This document shows, piece after piece, positions 44,053 through 53,452 of a stretch of DNA of 55,688 bases. The notes under the pieces are model-generated. The model saw nothing but the letters and a program-made list of their open reading frames with translations, was not told the DNA's origin and searched no databases. The DNA is taken from positions 1-55,688 of the forward strand of contig CALMEE010000042.1 in the NCBI GenBank assembly GCA_937862885.1, in the 5' to 3' direction. The stretch's first letter is position 1. The number at the start of each line of letters is the position of its first letter. Position numbers and translations under genes: made by a program. This stretch comes from an uncultured Planctomycetaceae bacterium (GTDB taxonomy: Bacteria; Planctomycetota; Planctomycetia; Pirellulales; Pirellulaceae).

Positions 44053-45411
44053 CTACAAATTTTCAACCGCAAATTCACTGCGGTAAGCCGACCGCAATAA
44101 TTGGTCTGCTTCAGGAAATTCGACGAACGCAAACTCATCACTCTGCCAACCAAGTTTTACGTTCGGAAACCGGCTGGCGACAACTCCCAGCAACAGGGCT
44201 TCCGTCAACGGTCCTGCATAACTGAAATTCGCGCTCGGAGCCCCCACGCCAAAACAAGCATCGATCCACTGGTGATAGTGGTTTAGCTCCTCGAGCTGCG
44301 GAGGTTTATAGTCGGCAAACTTGTCCGCCGGGAAAAGTTGGAGTTCGCTTACATGCGGCAATAACAAACTCCCCTCTTCTCCAATAAACAACGCGGCCTG
44401 ATCAGGCAGCCGCAAATCATCAGGCAACCCAAATTTCTCACCGCTGGTCGGTGCGTTCGACCCGTCGTACCAAATCCAACGAAATGCGTCCGTCGTGAAC
44501 TCCGTGGCAGGAAATTCATATTCGACGATAACTGTCTCCGGGTGTCCAATACCGTTGGGCTGACGGCAGTTCGTTTTCACCGACGTCGGCGCTGTCAATC
44601 GCAAAGCCCTATAGGGCGTATCAAAAATATGCACGCCCATATCACCCAGCGTTCCGGTTCCAAAGTCAATAAGTTTGCGCCAACTCCCAGGATGATAAAA
44701 GCCTTCGACAAATTGCCGATGCGTCGCGGTTCCTAACCACAAATCCCAGTTCAATTCCCGTGGAGGTTGCGTCTCCGCAGGCAGCGTCCCTCCATCAAAA
44801 CCCCAATTTTTGTTCGACCAAGCGTGGACTTCCCGAATCAGTCCAATGGCACCCGATCGAATGACTTCAACGGCGCGGCGGTAAACAGCTGCAGCATGAA
44901 TCTGAATTCCCATTTGCGTGATCAACGCACGCTCTTCCGCAACTTCTCGTAATCTCCTGGCTTCATAGACTTGATGGGTCAGAGGTTTTTGGCAATACAC
45001 GGCCTTGTTGTGATTCATGGCCCACATGACAGCAGGCGCGTGGGTATGATCTGGTGTCGACACAACAACTGCGTCAATCGCGTCCACCATGGTCGATAAC
45101 ATGTCTCGATAGTCGACAAAGGAATGCGCCAGCGGAAATTTGGCAGCCGCTGGTTCTAACATTCGCCGATCGACGTCACACAAAGCCGCGACCTCAACAC
45201 CAGCATGTGATGCGATCGACGCCAAATCAGCGGCCCCCATGCCACCAACGCCGATATGTGCCGTGCGTAACTTTTCAACTGCGTATCGGTAACCTGACGC
45301 AGCGCTACGTGGAACCGGGATCCCTGCACATGCGACCGTCCCCAACATGCCGGTCAAGAAATGTCTGCGACTTAATTTGCTCGCCGGGCCCATGCTTGTA
45401 ATCTTTTTCAT
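44053..45411 (-). CDS. Tat-exported Gfo/Idh/MocA-family oxidoreductase
   Basis: The 452-residue product has a twin-arginine signal (SRRHFLTGMLGTVACAG, residues about 14-30), then a Rossmann domain with HIGVGGMGAADLASI as the dinucleotide loop. The family motif is VYCQKPLTHQVYEARRL, in which the EKP of other members is QKP, and STPDHTHAPAVMWAM precedes it. The C-terminal half has WDLWLGTATHRQF, FGTGTLGDMGVHIFDT and NHYHQWIDACFG, as in planctomycete members. These proteins bind NAD(P) tightly and act on sugars or inositols in the periplasm; the substrate is unknown. It stands alone with 300 bases on either side. Confidence 0.93.
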   Translation of the reverse strand: MKKITSMGPASKLSRRHFLTGMLGTVACAGIPVPRSAASGYRYAVEKLRTAHIGVGGMGAADLASIASHAGVEVAALCDVDRRMLEPAAAKFPLAHSFVDYRDMLSTMVDAIDAVVVSTPDHTHAPAVMWAMNHNKAVYCQKPLTHQVYEARRLREVAEERALITQMGIQIHAAAVYRRAVEVIRSGAIGLIREVHAWSNKNWGFDGGTLPAETQPPRELNWDLWLGTATHRQFVEGFYHPGSWRKLIDFGTGTLGDMGVHIFDTPYRALRLTAPTSVKTNCRQPNGIGHPETVIVEYEFPATEFTTDAFRWIWYDGSNAPTSGEKFGLPDDLRLPDQAALFIGEEGSLLLPHVSELQLFPADKFADYKPPQLEELNHYHQWIDACFGVGAPSANFSYAGPLTEALLLGVVASRFPNVKLGWQSDEFAFVEFPEADQLLRSAYRSEFAVENL

Positions 45412-45711
45412 TTAACTTCACCCAAAACCTTTCACAGCGATTCTGTTTACATCGAAATTGTTCACGTAAGGGAACAATCGACATCGATAGATCTGCCGAG
45501 CCGACATTATAGAGTATTCGATACCGAGTTAGAGCGGGTGCAGACGGTCGAAAGACGCGTTTCGCTCAATAAAATGATCGGGTCGTTACCAGGAAACGGC
45601 TTCTTACTAGGCAAACTTCGCCGCCAATGCTCTTGAAGACGCATCGATTCGAGTCACCCACCGCGTTTTGGGCATCGACACACACTGGACAAGATTTGAG
45701 TGGCCAGTAAC
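45412..45711. other. Intergenic gap
   Basis: About 300 bases between the isomerase remnant and the oxidoreductase gene, with no gene or repeat recognised. It should contain the oxidoreductase promoter. Confidence 0.4.
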
Positions 45712-45897
45712 TCAGAAGCCGACCACATCAGTAATATCGATAAGCCCGATCGGACGCGAAGCAATGTCGACGACTGGCAACTCGCTGATGTTATGCGCAG
45801 CCAGCAATTCCATGGCCTCAGCCGTCGATGCCCCAGATTCAATTCGGATCGGGTTCTTGGTCATTGCCACCGATTGGCTGATCCAATACTTCATCAC
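45712..45897 (-). pseudogene. Frameshifted 3' end of the isomerase gene (second CBS domain)
   Basis: This frame gives MTKNPIRIESGASTAEAMEL, then LAAHNISELPVVDIASRPIG and LIDITDVVGF. It is a clean second CBS domain of a KdsD/KpsF protein. It joins the main frame if one base is removed around 45866-45873. It is not a separate gene: the stretch continues the truncated protein of 45839-46708. Confidence 0.8.
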
Positions 45898-46708
45898 GCC
45901 CCTTTTCCAGCAAGCGGGCTAAATCGCTGTCCGTGAACAGGCCGCAGAGAACTTGATTAGCGTCCACAATCATGATCGCACCCGTCCGCCGTTCCAGTCG
46001 GGAGCAACGCGTGTACGCTTGCCGAATGGTTTCTGCCTGATTCGCCACGCGGCATTCGGCAAGGGTACGCATCGTCTCGCGAACGCTTGTGAGTTTGCGA
46101 CCTAAGCTGCCGCCGGGATGAAACTTGGCAAAATCGACGGAACTAAAGTCTTTCGCGTCCGCCACGACCAACGCCAACGCATCACCCATTGCCAGCATCA
46201 ATGCAGTGCTGGTCGACGGAGCTAAGCCCAACGCGCATGCCTCACGCGACTGGCCATAGTTCAGCACACAGGTCGCGTTATTCGCCAACGTATTTCTCTC
46301 ACCACCAGTCATCGCGATGATCTGGTTCTCTTGCCGCTTGAATGTGGGGAGCATTTGCAGGACTTCAGTCGTCTCGCCGCTGTTCGACAAAATCAGAATT
46401 ACATCAGTTGGTCGGACCCGCCCCAGATCACCATGCATGGCTTCGCTGGGGTGCAAAAAGATGCTCGGCGTTCCCGTCGAGGCAAAGGTTGCCGAAAGCT
46501 TTTGGGCGATCCAACCCGCCTTGCCGATTCCGCTGACGACGAGATTCGAAGGACATTCCAAGATGATGTCGACCGCCTGATTAAACTCGACAGGCATATT
46601 CTCATACAGACGTTGCAGTGCTTCGAATTCTTGTTTAATCACGTCCCGCGCGAATCGAAGTCGCTCAAAGGCGGTCGACTTCGTCAACTTAATCTTCTTA
46701 GCTTCCAT
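45839..46708 (-). CDS. kdsD: KdsD/KpsF-type arabinose-5-phosphate isomerase, frameshifted C terminus
   Basis: The product is a 289-residue protein with an SIS domain and the first CBS domain. The enzyme interconverts ribulose 5-phosphate and arabinose 5-phosphate, the first step to Kdo. SIS motifs are VVSGIGKAGWIAQKL, PSEAMHGDLGRV, LSNSGETTEVLQML and LAPSTSTALMLAMGDALA, then DFAKFHPGGSLGRKL. The first CBS domain follows (GAIMIVDANQVLCGLFTDSDLARLL). Then the frame runs out as GGNDQEPDPN and stops, while the second CBS domain continues in another frame (45712-45897). A one-base insertion or a sequencing error explains it. The intact gene would span 45712-46708. The ATG at 46708 lies 1 base after the ABC gene stop, with AAGGA 11 bases upstream. 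The operon supports a role in envelope saccharide or lipopolysaccharide synthesis. Confidence 0.85.
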   Translation of the reverse strand: MEAKKIKLTKSTAFERLRFARDVIKQEFEALQRLYENMPVEFNQAVDIILECPSNLVVSGIGKAGWIAQKLSATFASTGTPSIFLHPSEAMHGDLGRVRPTDVILILSNSGETTEVLQMLPTFKRQENQIIAMTGGERNTLANNATCVLNYGQSREACALGLAPSTSTALMLAMGDALALVVADAKDFSSVDFAKFHPGGSLGRKLTSVRETMRTLAECRVANQAETIRQAYTRCSRLERRTGAIMIVDANQVLCGLFTDSDLARLLEKGRDEVLDQPIGGNDQEPDPN

Positions 46709-46709
46709 G

Positions 46710-48704
46710 TTATGCAACATCCTTCAATTCAGAATTTCGCAACCGTTGATAATGGGCCGAACAAGCCATCAGTTTCGCATGTGTCCCCATGTCAACAATC
46801 TGGCCATCCTCCATCACCAAAATCTTGTCGACGAGATCTAGGGTCGAAAAGCGATGCGTGACGATAATGGTCGTTCGCCCCTTCATAAATAATTTGAGGG
46901 ACTTGTGAATTAGCATTTCGCTCTCAGGATCGATTTGGCTCGTCGCTTCATCCAGTAACAGGATCGGCGCGTCCTTCAAAATCGCTCGGGCTAACGCCAG
47001 CCGTTGACGTTGTCCCCCTGAAATATTCGTGCCGTGTTCCGACAGACGACTGTCATACCCCAATTCCATTTGAGAGATAAAAGAATCCGCGTGAGCCCGT
47101 ACGGCCGCGTTTCGCACCTGCTCGGCGGTCGCCCGCGGTGTTCCGTAGCGGATATTATCCATGATGGAATCGCCAAACAACATCGCGTTTTGCGTGACAT
47201 AACCGATGTTGCGTCGCAGCTCTTTCAGCCGAAACTCCGAAGTCGGAATGCCGTCTATCAGTACTTCCCCTGACGTCGGATCGCCAAATCTTGGTAACAG
47301 GTTTAACGCCGTACTCTTGCCACATCCATTCGATCCAATAATCGCTAATGATTCTCCTGGCTGAAGCGTAAACGACACATTCTTCAGCACCGGTTGCGTC
47401 GGATCATAATGGAAACAGACGTTTTTGAACTCGATTGCTGGTACCCTCTTGGGAAACGGAACCGGCTTATTCGAAGTGGAAATGCTCGGCTTGAAGTCGT
47501 ACAAGGGGAATAGTCGCTCGGCGGCAACGGCTCCCGCCTGCAACTCATTGAACACGCTCCCCATCTTTCTAATCGGATCAGATGCGCCGATGAGAAACGC
47601 AAAAAATGTCATGATCTCGCTACTTGTCATCGGTGTTGTGCTGAGCTTGATCCCGAACAAGTGAGTCTGCTCGGCCAACACCAAATAACTCCCGGCAAGC
47701 AAGGTAATACAAATGACGACGACGCCAACCAGTTCGCTGTTGGTACGTGCCAAGGCGCTTAACGCGGCAATCCGCATCTTCTTGTGGTAGACGTCTTTAG
47801 CCGTTGCCTGGAATCGAGATCGCTCATGCCCTTCCATTACGAAGGCGTTTACAGCTTGCCGATAGGTCAACGACTCAAACAAACGATTCAGAAGTTTTGC
47901 CGATTCTTCAATCGCTCGGCGGTTAGCATGTTTCGTGAGCCGCGCGATCTTCACCAGCAGAAACAAGGCGAGTGGACAAATCAGCATCGTAAACAACAAC
48001 AACCGCCAGTTAACCCAGGCCGCACAACCCAAGCAAACTCCCATCTTGAGCGGTTCTCTGATGACCCGGCCATAGACGCTGATGATGGCGGTGCAAATTG
48101 CATTCGATTCACCGCGAATACGCCCCACCAAGTCGCCCGTACCCTTGATTCCCAAATCACCCTTCTGCATCGACAGGGACTTGCGAAACAACACATGTTG
48201 CATATCCAACACCGTGCGCTCACCGACCTTGGCGACCAAGATCATGCTCCCCATGAGACAGAGACATCGCAGAAGAGTACCGACAAAAATAAACGCAGCC
48301 ACCCACAGCAACGTTTGGAAAGGCGTGGACGGTGCCCAAGCCTGGATCCACGGCAAAAAAAACTGCGATCGCTCCGCCTTTTGTCGCTCAGCTTGTTCAA
48401 GACTGACCAAACGGAGTAGCTCTGTCCTAGTACGCCGTGCATCGGAATCTGCAAGGTGGTCAATTTCAACTTGCAGACGCACGATCTCCTGCTGCGCGGC
48501 ATCCGCCGCAGCATTGGCGGTCGCGACTCGGTTCTCGGCCCAATCGGCTAGAGAGTGGTGATTGAATACAACTTCAATCAGTGGATAGACGGCGCCAATA
48601 TTGGCTCCCCACAATACGGCGACAGCAAACGACAGCAAAATTGAACCGCATAACGACCAGCGGTATTTGAACGCCATCCTTAGCGCTCGCAAAAGTTGTA
48701 GCAT
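46710..48704 (-). CDS. MsbA-type ABC exporter (lipid/glycolipid flippase)
   Basis: The 664-residue half-transporter has about six membrane helices, followed by a nucleotide-binding domain with Walker A GSNGCGKST, Q-loop TQN, signature ISGGQRQRLALARA, Walker B ILLLDEATS and switch His in VTHRFS. It resembles MsbA-type exporters of lipid A or glycolipids. Unusually, the first periplasmic loop (residues about 58-115) is a long Ala/Glu/Arg coiled coil, which ordinary MsbA lacks. The ATG at 48704 follows GGA by 7 bases; a longer frame reaches 48755 but has a poor start. The gene is followed at once by the KdsD-like isomerase gene, so the pair probably serves lipopolysaccharide or surface-glycolipid export. 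Confidence 0.9.
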   Translation of the reverse strand: MLQLLRALRMAFKYRWSLCGSILLSFAVAVLWGANIGAVYPLIEVVFNHHSLADWAENRVATANAAADAAQQEIVRLQVEIDHLADSDARRTRTELLRLVSLEQAERQKAERSQFFLPWIQAWAPSTPFQTLLWVAAFIFVGTLLRCLCLMGSMILVAKVGERTVLDMQHVLFRKSLSMQKGDLGIKGTGDLVGRIRGESNAICTAIISVYGRVIREPLKMGVCLGCAAWVNWRLLLFTMLICPLALFLLVKIARLTKHANRRAIEESAKLLNRLFESLTYRQAVNAFVMEGHERSRFQATAKDVYHKKMRIAALSALARTNSELVGVVVICITLLAGSYLVLAEQTHLFGIKLSTTPMTSSEIMTFFAFLIGASDPIRKMGSVFNELQAGAVAAERLFPLYDFKPSISTSNKPVPFPKRVPAIEFKNVCFHYDPTQPVLKNVSFTLQPGESLAIIGSNGCGKSTALNLLPRFGDPTSGEVLIDGIPTSEFRLKELRRNIGYVTQNAMLFGDSIMDNIRYGTPRATAEQVRNAAVRAHADSFISQMELGYDSRLSEHGTNISGGQRQRLALARAILKDAPILLLDEATSQIDPESEMLIHKSLKLFMKGRTTIIVTHRFSTLDLVDKILVMEDGQIVDMGTHAKLMACSAHYQRLRNSELKDVA

Positions 48705-49343
48705 GTGAAATTCCGAGTTGCTTCCGTGCAAAGTTCCGCGTTGCCTGTACTTCAAATACAGGGGAATCTCACCCCCCGTGTGCGAAACAAGTTAGACAAC
48801 GTCTCATGAAAATAGCCGAATCGCCAGAAATCGAAAACCGCAATCAGCCAGAAATTCTACGCCAGAAGTGGCCAGGAGTTCATCGCACCATGCGTTAAGG
48901 CGTTACGCTGCGAAAATCAGTTCCCGCGCAACAATAAGTGACAGCACTCTTGCTATCGATTCGGGAAGCAGGCAGTGCCGAGAGCCAAAATTAGTCCCGT
49001 ATCCGACCGCGTCTTGATGACGCAATATTGGAGAGTTCGCGAAAGGTCACCTGCAATGTTGGCTACCGGGGCAGCGGCAAACATATTGATCCCTGATGAA
49101 CATCAGCAATCAGGTCTGTCAATTGCGACAACCAATGCTCCAACTGAACAGCGATTCATTTGCTACAGCGCAGTAAGGTCTCTGCGCGACGGTGACGCAC
49201 GTTTGAAGGGAGTTTGCCTAGCGCAGTTAGATTTTGCCTGCTACCTGTCGCGAAAATTGTTACATTTCAAATAACATCACGCTAGGAACAAAACCCGGTT
49301 GGCCGCAAGCGACGAGACATATAGATTTAGATAAGGCCGAAGA
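48705..49343. other. Gap without recognised gene
   Basis: This gap of about 640 bases lies between the ABC exporter start and the small basic protein gene, both on the minus strand. A plus-strand frame at 48975-49274 shows no motif. No repeat or hairpin stood out. Confidence 0.4.
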
Positions 49344-49562
49344 CTATTTCTTCTTTGCCGACGCAGTCTCTTCCTCGGTCTTTACCTTCTTCTTCTTCTT
49401 CAGCGAGATCTTTTGCACGCGAACTTTGGGCATTCCCAAAATGGAATCTCCCTCATTCCAGCGATCAGTATCCATTAGCTGTTTGAGTCGTTCGACACGT
49501 TTCAACACGTTGCGTTGCTTAACTGAACCGGATTTAATTTTTAGACTTTTATCGACAGACAT
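49344..49562 (-). CDS. PVC-type small basic protein (TIGR04137-like)
   Basis: The 72-residue protein is highly basic and fits the small basic protein family shared by Chlamydiae, Verrucomicrobia and Planctomycetes. It has the MSVDKSLKIKSG start, KQRNVLKRVERLKQL helix, a DRWNEGDSILGMPKVRVQKI core and a Lys-rich tail (KKKKKVKTEEE). Function is unknown; ribosome or nucleic-acid association has been suggested because of its charge. It is strong taxonomic evidence for the PVC group. It is monocistronic, and no clear Shine-Dalgarno site precedes the ATG. Confidence 0.9.
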   Translation of the reverse strand: MSVDKSLKIKSGSVKQRNVLKRVERLKQLMDTDRWNEGDSILGMPKVRVQKISLKKKKKVKTEEETASAKKK

Positions 49563-50080
49563 CGCTCGACCACACGGTAAGGATCACAAGGAGTTTGAAT
49601 TTCAAATTGTCTCGAATTGAGCCGGTAAATATACACAAAATGGCGGGTTCGAGGCAAGTCGTAATCGACGAGCTATTACAAACCCTAGGCAAAATCGACG
49701 TATCTCATCGCTCGTCAGCAAACCGACAACCCCAACCGTTGCGGAACGGAATCTTACAGAAAACGCGATCCGTAAGGTCGACAATGTACGGCAAACGTCC
49801 GCACGTGTCGCGTTCGGGGCAAGTGTCTGCCACAAACCTAAGTTTGTGACCATCCAATCGGGCAGCAAGGAATCTGGATTGTACCACGAAGAAAACATGC
49901 TTCCGCCAGCTCCGGGCAATGACATCTGTCCTTTTCGGTAGGCCAAGACAAATTGCGTTGGACTACGGTTCTGAAAACTTGGAAAACTATTGAATTGGGT
50001 ACAGTAACGTAATTTCGGAAACCTAAATACCAGAGTTGTCGTTTGTAGTTCGCAGCTTTCCCGCCAAAACGAACTGCGTG

Positions 50081-50125
50081 CCAGGGGTTATTGCGCACCA
50101 GGGGTTACTGTGTACCAGGGGTTTT
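50081..50125. repeat. Short tandem repeat, CCAGGGGTT units
   Basis: The core CCAGGGGTT occurs at 50081, 50098 and 50116, with a period of 17-18 bases and diverging spacers. It covers about 45 bases. Its purpose is unknown. Confidence 0.7.
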
Positions 50126-50524
50126 GGGCGATTACTTCGATATTACACCCCTTACCAGCTTATTGTCCGGCAAGAGCACAATTTTGGTTTGCTCAATGCG
50201 TTGCTGAACCTTAGCCCGCCAACCGCTGGCGCAAATTCTCAGCGAGGGTGGCAGCGGATGACGGAACGAGTTTCGAGTACTTTTTTCCCACTAAACACTG
50301 GAGTTTTAGACGTTGTTCAACCTCCTTGAATCAGTCGAACTTCAATAAGCTCTTCTTTTACGAAGCGTTGTTCAAAATCGAAACAAAGCACGAATACACC
50401 GTCACTATGGTGCCCGCGATTGAGCAGGGTCGCTTAAGGAACTCAGGTTCACAGCGCGATTCCTGCTCCAATCTGTTGTTGGGCCGCCTGCGGCCGCGCA
50501 AGAGTTAAAATCGCCGGCACGTTG

Positions 50525-50545
50525 GGACCGGCGGCAGGCCGGTCC
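50525..50545. repeat. GC-rich inverted repeat (REP-like)
   Basis: GGACCGGC pairs perfectly with GCCGGTCC around a 5-base GGCAG loop. It lies in non-coding DNA. It resembles REP-type hairpins, but no second copy was noticed in the window. Confidence 0.55.
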
Positions 50546-50756
50546 TAACCAGAGAATAGATTTGGCGAATATTAACCAGAAAGCGTTAGCGTCCAGTTTT
50601 CGAGGTAACAACCGGAGGCGAACTCCCTATCGGCTGACCTGAAAATTGAGACTTGACTAAGCACGTGTTCTCGTTGGGCATGGAAAACCAACGCAATGAA
50701 CAAGATGACCTCTTCCCAATTTGGTGTTGAGACGTTAGAATACAGCACTTAAATAT

Positions 50757-50830
<74 letters not shown>

Positions 50831-50874
50831 CTTGACGAAGGGTTTCAAACTTTGTTTGACCCTCGTGTTATACC

Positions 50875-50906
50875 AACAGGCCGACGCCTCAAAACGTCGG
50901 CCTGTT
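50875..50906 (+). terminator. Hairpin terminator after initiator tRNA
   Basis: A perfect 12-bp stem (AACAGGCCGACG with CGTCGGCCTGTT) closes an 8-base CCTCAAAA loop, 45 bases after the tRNA. A weak T-rich stretch follows (CGCGTTTC). It is the probable end of the tRNA transcript. Confidence 0.65.
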
Positions 50907-51131
50907 CGCGTTTCTGGCCCTTGTTTTCGCGGCATTTCGCGAAACTCGCGCCTCTCCAACTCTCCCGTTTCCGACCCCGAATCGCAAATCGGCGCGAATC
51001 CTTTCGGGAGACTTTCCGCCCCTTCTCGCCCCAACTCTCGGCACTCTCCAAGTCTCTCGACCGACGGGTAATCACGTTGTTGAGATCGCTAGTGCAGCCC
51101 GAAACTTAATTCTCTGAAAGACAAGCCAATA

Positions 51132-51161
51132 GTGAAAAACGTCCTTCGAAATGTTTTTCAC
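51132..51161. terminator. AT-rich hairpin
   Basis: GTGAAAAAC pairs with GTTTTTCAC across a 12-base loop. The A-run and T-run give it a terminator-like form on either strand. There is no gene ending here, so its role is open; it may mark the end of a lost gene. Confidence 0.4.
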
Positions 51162-51559
51162 GTGTTTAGTTTGTCGCAAATCAACGATCGAAACAACTAC
51201 GGTTTTGTCGAAGGTAACGTCGGAGTTTACAAAATCTGAATTTGCTCGGCTGGAGTGAATTACTGATTGAATTGGTAGTGGGGTAGGGAGATTAGTATTG
51301 GTTGTCGTGGTTCTTCAGAACTGCTTTTAAATTCGCTAAATCAGTGAAGCACCAATGAACCCAGACGTCGAGCCTTCGATCTCCTTCATTCGGCAAATAC
51401 ACGGACTCTAGCCGTGCGTCATCTAAGACAGAATCGGCATAACCGTTACAACCCACACGAATGGCTGACAGTCTCAATCGCTCCCGACGGAACAGCCGAT
51501 ACTTCAAGTCGTTCAGTAGCAATCGAAAACTCAGGAAGAATTGTCAGGACGAAATAAAC

Positions 51560-53041
51560 ATGAAGATTTCTGGAGTGTTAGTGGCGATGGCTTTAGCCAT
51601 TGCGGCATCCGGTTGTCGGTCGACCAGCCGCACGGTTTTCGAGCAGGATTCTCGTTCGCGGCAAAGTCAAATCTCTACCCGATCCCAACCTCAGGTTTCG
51701 GCAGAAATTGTCCAAGCGACATACGAAGATTTGGATGGCCCGAGAAAGATTCAAGGCATCCGACCAGCGGAACAGTTCTCGCAGCGGGAGTTGAATTCGT
51801 TGGGTGCCACGTTTCAAGATTCGCCGGGGTTGATGTCATTGGAGCAGTTTCAATCTTTGGCTATCGAACGTAATCCCACCATTCAGGCACTAGCAGCCAG
51901 CACGCAAAAGGCTGCCGGATACCGCACACAAGTAGGGTTGCGGCCCAATCCGGTCGTTGGCTATCAGGCTGTCCAACTCGCAGATCAGGGCACCGACCAG
52001 CATACCGTGTTCTTCGAACGACAGTTTGTACGGGGGGGCAAGTTGGAGCTGAACCAAAGCGTGCTCAACGAAGCATTGCGAGCACAAAGATTCGAGTACG
52101 ATGCCCAGCAAATTCGAGTATTGACCGACATCGAGATTAAATTCTTTGAAGTACTGGCCGCACAACGCAGAGTGGAATTAGTCTCTGAGTTTGAAGGTGT
52201 TGTCGAAAAGGGGTTAGAGCTTTCCGAAACTCGAATGAAGGCTCAGGAAGGCACCAAAGTCGATGTATTGCAAGCAAAAATTCAAAAAAACGAAATCAAT
52301 CTGTCACGCCAGCAGGCGGAAATTGCCCTCGCTACAGCTTGGCAAGAGTTAGTCGCGATTGCGGGAGTACCCGACCTGCCAATGACGCAAGTCATGGGTG
52401 AATTGCCGCAGCAGGCGGAGCTCTTGGACTGGCGGGCGTTTGCGTCAGCCGTCGTTGAAACCAGCCCTGAAATGGAAGCTGCCCGTGCGAGAATCGCGAG
52501 GGCTCGTGCCAATTTGAATCGGCAAGGAGTCCAAGCCATTCCGAATATCACCGCTCAACTTGCCGCTGGCATAGATAACGATTCGAATTCTGGCTTGATC
52601 AACTTGCAAGTCGGTGTACCGATTCCAACGAACAACCGCAACCAGGGCAATATCTCGGCCGCTCAAGCGGAGTTGTGTCGGGCAATCAAGGATGCCGAAC
52701 GAGTCGAATTGTCCATCAAGTCGAGGTTTGCAGTCATCGCCCGCGAATATGACTCCGCACTGGCAGCCGTTGAGCAATACACTCGGGAAATTCTGCCCAG
52801 TGCGGTCGAGTCGCTCCAATTAGCGGATGAATCCTATAAAGCGGGCGAATCGAGTTTTGTGCAGGTGTTAGTCGCGAGAAAGACGTTCTTCGATTCCAAT
52901 ATCAGTTTCTTGGAGGCTCAAGCTCAGTTGGCTCAGGCGCAAGCGAAAATGAAAGGCAACGCCTTGACCGGAGCTCTTGATCCGACCACCGACGAAAGCG
53001 GTGACGACGGCCTACGCGGTGAGTCGCTGGATCAGCAGTAG
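51560..53041 (+). CDS. Outer-membrane efflux lipoprotein, TolC/CzcC-like
   Basis: The 493-residue lipoprotein has signal sequence AMALAIAASGC, with the lipidated Cys at residue 19. The outer-membrane efflux protein fold follows: two related long helical halves. Signs are ERNPTIQALAASTQKAAGYR, RPNPVVGYQA, KVDVLQAKIQKNEINLSRQQAE, ETSPEMEAARARIARARANL and LQVGVPIPTNNRNQGNI, then a C-terminal helix. CzcC/CusC-type proteins pair with an RND pump or other exporter. Here the next genes are a Cys-rich periplasmic protein and a P1B-type ATPase, suggesting metal efflux. No CusA or CusB gene is adjacent. AGGA lies 10 bases before the ATG. The frame is open further upstream, but only this ATG gives a signal peptide. 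Confidence 0.9.
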   Translation: MKISGVLVAMALAIAASGCRSTSRTVFEQDSRSRQSQISTRSQPQVSAEIVQATYEDLDGPRKIQGIRPAEQFSQRELNSLGATFQDSPGLMSLEQFQSLAIERNPTIQALAASTQKAAGYRTQVGLRPNPVVGYQAVQLADQGTDQHTVFFERQFVRGGKLELNQSVLNEALRAQRFEYDAQQIRVLTDIEIKFFEVLAAQRRVELVSEFEGVVEKGLELSETRMKAQEGTKVDVLQAKIQKNEINLSRQQAEIALATAWQELVAIAGVPDLPMTQVMGELPQQAELLDWRAFASAVVETSPEMEAARARIARARANLNRQGVQAIPNITAQLAAGIDNDSNSGLINLQVGVPIPTNNRNQGNISAAQAELCRAIKDAERVELSIKSRFAVIAREYDSALAAVEQYTREILPSAVESLQLADESYKAGESSFVQVLVARKTFFDSNISFLEAQAQLAQAQAKMKGNALTGALDPTTDESGDDGLRGESLDQQ

Positions 53042-53452
53042 ATCAACTTTGTCGCAAATGGTTACTGGCTCGGGAATCGAGCTTGCTGGCGAGTGTTCGA
53101 ATTCATTGGCATCGAACCATGCCAATTGCGACTCTGGGCATGCAGCATTTCTTCGTCAGCTGCTTTTCACCATTTTTCCATGTGCGTGAAATTCAGTGAT
53201 TTGGGGATATTTTTTTCGCTGCCGTGAAGGAAATCCATCCGGTTGGCATCCAACCTTGCAAATGCTCGTGTGCGTCTGCATCGGGCTTGAGCGGCATTCA
53301 TTATCCGCAATCGGCTTTTGAAGGTCGAACGGATTTTAAACACCGTCGTGGTAGAAGGGTGCGAACTGGATGAGTATGCCGAAGGATTGGACTGATTCCG
53401 CCCCCTAATGACCAGAAGTTTCTTGAATTTCGAACACTATTGGAGATTAACG

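Larger units (their letters stand above)
49563..50756. other. Gene-poor region with short repeats
   Basis: This 1.2-kb stretch precedes the initiator tRNA. It contains a three-copy CCAGGGGTT repeat and a GC-rich hairpin (listed separately). Open frames on both strands, the longest 114 residues (49602-49946, -), show no family motif. I call no gene here. Confidence 0.45.
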
